Source of the DNA: Cyanobacteria bacterium SZAS LIN-3
GTDB lineage: Bacteria; Cyanobacteriota; Vampirovibrionia; Obscuribacterales; Obscuribacteraceae
Direction of reading: 5' to 3'
Length of the DNA stretch: 35,098 bases
Assembly (NCBI GenBank): GCA_018266215.1
Contig: JAFEAV010000069.1
Location: 1-35,098 of the forward strand
Position 1 is the first letter of the stretch; the number at the start of each line of letters is the position of its first letter. The position numbers and the translations under genes were made by a program. Under the pieces are notes generated by a model that was not told where the DNA came from, searched no databases, and saw nothing but the letters and a program-made list of their open reading frames with translations. Shown piece by piece: positions 32,854-35,098 of this stretch.

Positions 32854-34399
32854 AGATTGCCACCATCTCGCCGTTATCTGACGGCAAAGTGGTAATTCTC
32901 AGCTCCACCTGATCTTCTTCGACCTTGGTTGTAATTTTCTTGTCCTGTGGTTTTTCGATTTCGTTGGGATCAAGACCGGCAATAATCTTGTAGGAACTGA
33001 CCAGGGCTCCGTGAATTTCCCCGGGCAAAACGCAGTCTGCCAGCAGTTCTCCATGCAGGAAATAGCGCAGAATAACGCCGTTTGATTCGGGCTCAAGATG
33101 AATGTCAGAACAGCGTTTTTGCGTCGCCTTGCCGATAATTTCATGGGCCAGGAGCATGATGGAGGAATTCTGTTGCTCTTTAAGCTTGTCGATGTCTGTC
33201 TCTTCCATGCCTCCGAGCTCGGACTCGACGACATCTTCGAGGAGCTGACGCGAAGCATTGTTATTGAGAGCCTGATTGGTCTCTATTGATTCAACCAGAT
33301 GGCTGGCCACGCCGGCGACGACTTCTTCAATGTCCAGTTCGATCGGTGCGTGTTCGGCGGTGGCGAAGGGAGACGGCTCGGGAGCAGCGGCCACCGGGGC
33401 GCCAGGCGGAGGAGTGGCCGGCTTTGACACCGGATTTGGTGAGTGACCGTTGGTAGTCTTGCTCGATTCGTCCTGCTTTGAGGCGGAGTCCTTTGTTAGA
33501 GCATTGTCTTCACCAAGCAGGCGCTGCGCTACCGCCGGTGATACCATCGGCGAGAGTAAAATATCAGGATTGAGGGCGGGAAGGCTATTGCTTGTGACTG
33601 AGGCTGCCGGTTTACGAGCGGCTCCATGATTCTGTGGTGAGGCCTCGACCGGGGCATCTTGCGCCTTCGCAGTCACAGTCGGAGCAGGAGCAGGAGTTGG
33701 AGTCGGTGCAGGAGCGGGAGTGGGAGTCGTCACAGGAGTTGGAGTCGACACAGGAGTGGGAGTCGGTGCCGCGGGCGGCGGGCTGCTCATCTCCAGATCG
33801 TCGTCGTCGTCATCATCATCGCCAAAGAGCGACTGCAAGTGATTTTTAGCAGGTACCTTAACCGGGGCAGGTTTGGGAGCGGCGGTCGCCGCCGGAGCAG
33901 CTGGAGCCGGTTCAGGCTCGGGCTCGGGCTCAAGCTCAGCCTGTTTCACCGCGCTGCCGTCTTTGTTGACCTGATACATGTCGCGCATGAAGTATTCAAA
34001 TTCGTCGGCCGTGCAGACGACTTTTTTCAAGTGGCCTGACTTGAGCTCCACTCGAACACTGTCCAGCGCGATCAAGTCGTCCGGATTAACCATGGCGATC
34101 GAATACTGGGTGCCGGCACAACTGATTGGTATGACCCGATGCTTGAGTTTGGTCTCGAGCTTGAGCAGGTCAGCTGTTTCCCTGCTGGGCGGGGTCTTAG
34201 ACAGGGAGTAAAAATTGACGCCGAATTGCAACTCAAGCGAATCCTTGAGTTGATGGTAAGAGACAAGGCCGAGACGCTCAAGGACGAGCGTCAATCTCTC
34301 CCCGGATTTGGCTTGCTCCTGATGAGCACTGGCCAATTCCTCAGGAGTTATGAGACCGATGTCTAATAGTAAATCCCCGATCTCATTACCAGCGGACAT
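32837..34399 (-). CDS. MshEN / GspE-N2-like protein lacking the ATPase domain
   Basis: 520 residues from the ATG at 34399 with CAGGAG five bases upstream; a GTG at 34423 is less likely. Residues ~5-145 form an MshEN-type domain with two 24-residue motifs (start IGDLLLDIG at ~7 and RLTLVLERLG at ~35), the fold that binds cyclic di-GMP in MshE and related ATPases. A long linker (~150-400) contains Pro/Thr repeats, EPEPEPEP and eight Asp in a row. Residues ~410-520 match the N2 part of PilB/GspE (CSDIHLEP, VILRYFLHGEL, IIAGLDPNEIEKPQDKK, VELRITTLPSDNGE). The protein then stops: no Walker A, Asp box, Walker B or tetracysteine part follows, and the next DNA codes another gene on the other strand. 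It may regulate a type IV pilus or type II secretion motor. Confidence 0.85.
   Translation of the reverse strand: MSAGNEIGDLLLDIGLITPEELASAHQEQAKSGERLTLVLERLGLVSYHQLKDSLELQFGVNFYSLSKTPPSRETADLLKLETKLKHRVIPISCAGTQYSIAMVNPDDLIALDSVRVELKSGHLKKVVCTADEFEYFMRDMYQVNKDGSAVKQAELEPEPEPEPAPAAPAATAAPKPAPVKVPAKNHLQSLFGDDDDDDDDLEMSSPPPAAPTPTPVSTPTPVTTPTPAPAPTPTPAPAPTVTAKAQDAPVEASPQNHGAARKPAASVTSNSLPALNPDILLSPMVSPAVAQRLLGEDNALTKDSASKQDESSKTTNGHSPNPVSKPATPPPGAPVAAAPEPSPFATAEHAPIELDIEEVVAGVASHLVESIETNQALNNNASRQLLEDVVESELGGMEETDIDKLKEQQNSSIMLLAHEIIGKATQKRCSDIHLEPESNGVILRYFLHGELLADCVLPGEIHGALVSSYKIIAGLDPNEIEKPQDKKITTKVEEDQVELRITTLPSDNGEMVAISMRFL
33671..33770 (-). repeat. Imperfect hexameric tandem repeat encoding Pro-Thr/Pro-Ala linker
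   Basis: On the plus strand a six-base unit near GGAGTC / GGAGCA is repeated about sixteen times. It is in frame with the MshEN gene on the minus strand and encodes alternating Pro and Thr/Ala/Val. Length changes in units of six would alter only linker length. Confidence 0.75.
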
Positions 34400-34652
34400 C
34401 GTTTCTCCTGACGATTTCGGCACGCAACCCCAATCCCACGCTCACCACGCATTCTATCCGACTCTATACATTTTTTTGTGCCCGTGGAAAATTTCAGCTA
34501 AACATCAGCGGAAAGGAGAAAAATTTTTGAGCAGAAACCTATGCTTAAATCCGTTATGCCCTTATTGCCGTAAAGTTTGAGCACTTTTAAAACTTTTATT
34601 CTACAAACCCAATTAAGTCGGTAGTTTTGGGGATTATCGGACGCTCTGGCGG
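34400..34652. other. Intergenic region, AT-rich
   Basis: 253 bases upstream of the MshEN gene and downstream of the last gene, both on the minus strand. It is clearly AT-richer than the genes. A weak inverted repeat (AAAGTTT at 34572-34578 with AAACTTT at 34590-34596) could form an AT-only hairpin. No tRNA or known riboswitch pattern seen. The promoter of the MshEN gene should be here. Confidence 0.5.
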
Positions 34653-35098
34653 TCACTTGGGTGCGACAGGCGGCAGTATCTTAATCAGAGGCCGGGCGGA
34701 CGACAGGTCATTTAATATGTCTGAAACACTGTAATGGCAACGCTCTGTAGGCGATATGTAGGACACCGACTGATCGCCGGCTTCCTGTTTGAGAGTTTCG
34801 GCCAGTTTTTGGGCCAGGGGCGGATCCAGTTTTTTAAGCAGGGCGATGCTGATCAGCCTGCCGGCAGGGGAGGCCGTCTGAGCCATATCCATCAAATTTG
34901 CCCGGGCGCCGGCGCCCAGCTTTTGTGCCTCGATCAGGCTATCGCGCATTTTGCCCGACTTGAGGGCCCCGTCCTCAATTCCCTGCGCCTTATAAATTTC
35001 GGCCAGACAGGGCGGCAGTTGCTTTTCGGCAACGGCAGGCTTATCGGCCCCGGTCTTTTCCTGGACGGCATCGGCGACGTCTTTGCCAGCAGTGGTCG
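34653..35098 (-). CDS. Unknown protein, 3' part only (5' end outside window)
   Basis: The frame is open from the right window edge to the stop at 34653 (147 residues visible). An internal ATG at 34949 is not needed as a start, since the coding pattern continues upstream of it through LPPCLAEIYKAQGIEDG. The visible part begins with an Ala/Lys/Val-rich stretch that looks like a linker, followed by a helical region with RLISIALLKKLDPPLAQKLAETL, which could be one HEAT-like or other helical hairpin, and ends in IKILPPVAPK. No family was recognised. Confidence 0.6.
   Translation of the reverse strand, partial: TTAGKDVADAVQEKTGADKPAVAEKQLPPCLAEIYKAQGIEDGALKSGKMRDSLIEAQKLGAGARANLMDMAQTASPAGRLISIALLKKLDPPLAQKLAETLKQEAGDQSVSYISPTERCHYSVSDILNDLSSARPLIKILPPVAPK

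Noticed and set aside
34350..34580. Small plus-strand frame ending in CLNPLCPYCRKV with paired cysteines
   Set aside because: Its first part is antisense to the MshEN gene, there is no ribosome-binding site, and the cysteines are probably chance.
34572..34596. AAAGTTT...AAACTTT inverted repeat in the gap before the last gene
   Set aside because: AT-only stem of seven pairs; common by chance in an AT-rich gap.

Overview
The window is a compact, almost fully coding stretch of a bacterial chromosome. It is moderately GC-rich by eye. Several features point to a large-genome, environmental Gram-negative-type bacterium: many secreted proteins of unknown function, four Hanks-type Ser/Thr kinases with a membrane anchor in about 12 kb, TPR/LRR/HEAT-type helical repeat proteins, frequent TTG/GTG starts, and an ATPase-less PilB-like protein. 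The mixture reminds me most of Candidatus Obscuribacterales / Melainabacteria (non-photosynthetic relatives of Cyanobacteria). That is an impression from gene style and not a demonstrated placement; Planctomycetes- or Acidobacteria-like lineages were considered. No rRNA, tRNA or CRISPR array was found.

Layout. (1) 1-54 is the 3' end of a group II intron (end of domain V, complete domain VI with bulged A, terminal GAT); its reverse-transcriptase part would lie left of the window. (2) 99-2793: a pentapeptide-repeat protein, a small secreted protein and an unknown protein. (3) 2778-5639, minus strand: a LolA/DUF2092-like protein followed by a secreted prolyl oligopeptidase. (4) 5773-14568, plus strand: a tight five-gene run of M1 aminopeptidase, DUF3142-like protein, large secreted helical protein, HEAT-like secreted protein and a Ser/Thr kinase with a TPR tail outside the membrane. 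(5) 19824 down to 14571, minus strand: a secreted protein, the lytic transglycosylase MltG, and two tandem kinases with two N-terminal membrane helices and unusual catalytic-loop residues. (6) 19889-22473, plus strand: a secreted ThuA/GATase-like protein, then a Dnmt2-type cytosine methyltransferase overlapping an RluE-type pseudouridine synthase, which looks like an RNA-modification pair. (7) 22535-26980: a kinase with a leucine-rich-repeat tail, followed by a large low-complexity protein. (8) 29826 down to 26998, minus strand: TPR protein, NarL/DesK-type histidine kinase and LuxR-type response regulator. (9) 30004-35098: a proline-rich protein, a secreted SRPBCC + thioredoxin-like pair, a small membrane protein, an MshEN/GspE-like protein lacking the ATPase domain, and the 3' part of an unknown gene cut by the window edge.

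How it fits together. The main theme is envelope-facing signalling. Kinases sit at the end of operons that otherwise encode exported enzymes (aminopeptidase, MltG) and exported repeat proteins, so they may report on or control envelope processes. The points I would follow first are the Dnmt2-RluE pair, the MltG-kinase-kinase operon, and the MshEN protein without a motor domain. Genes are packed with short gaps or overlaps; the only sizeable non-coding gaps are about 250-270 bases (32145-32412 and 34400-34652).
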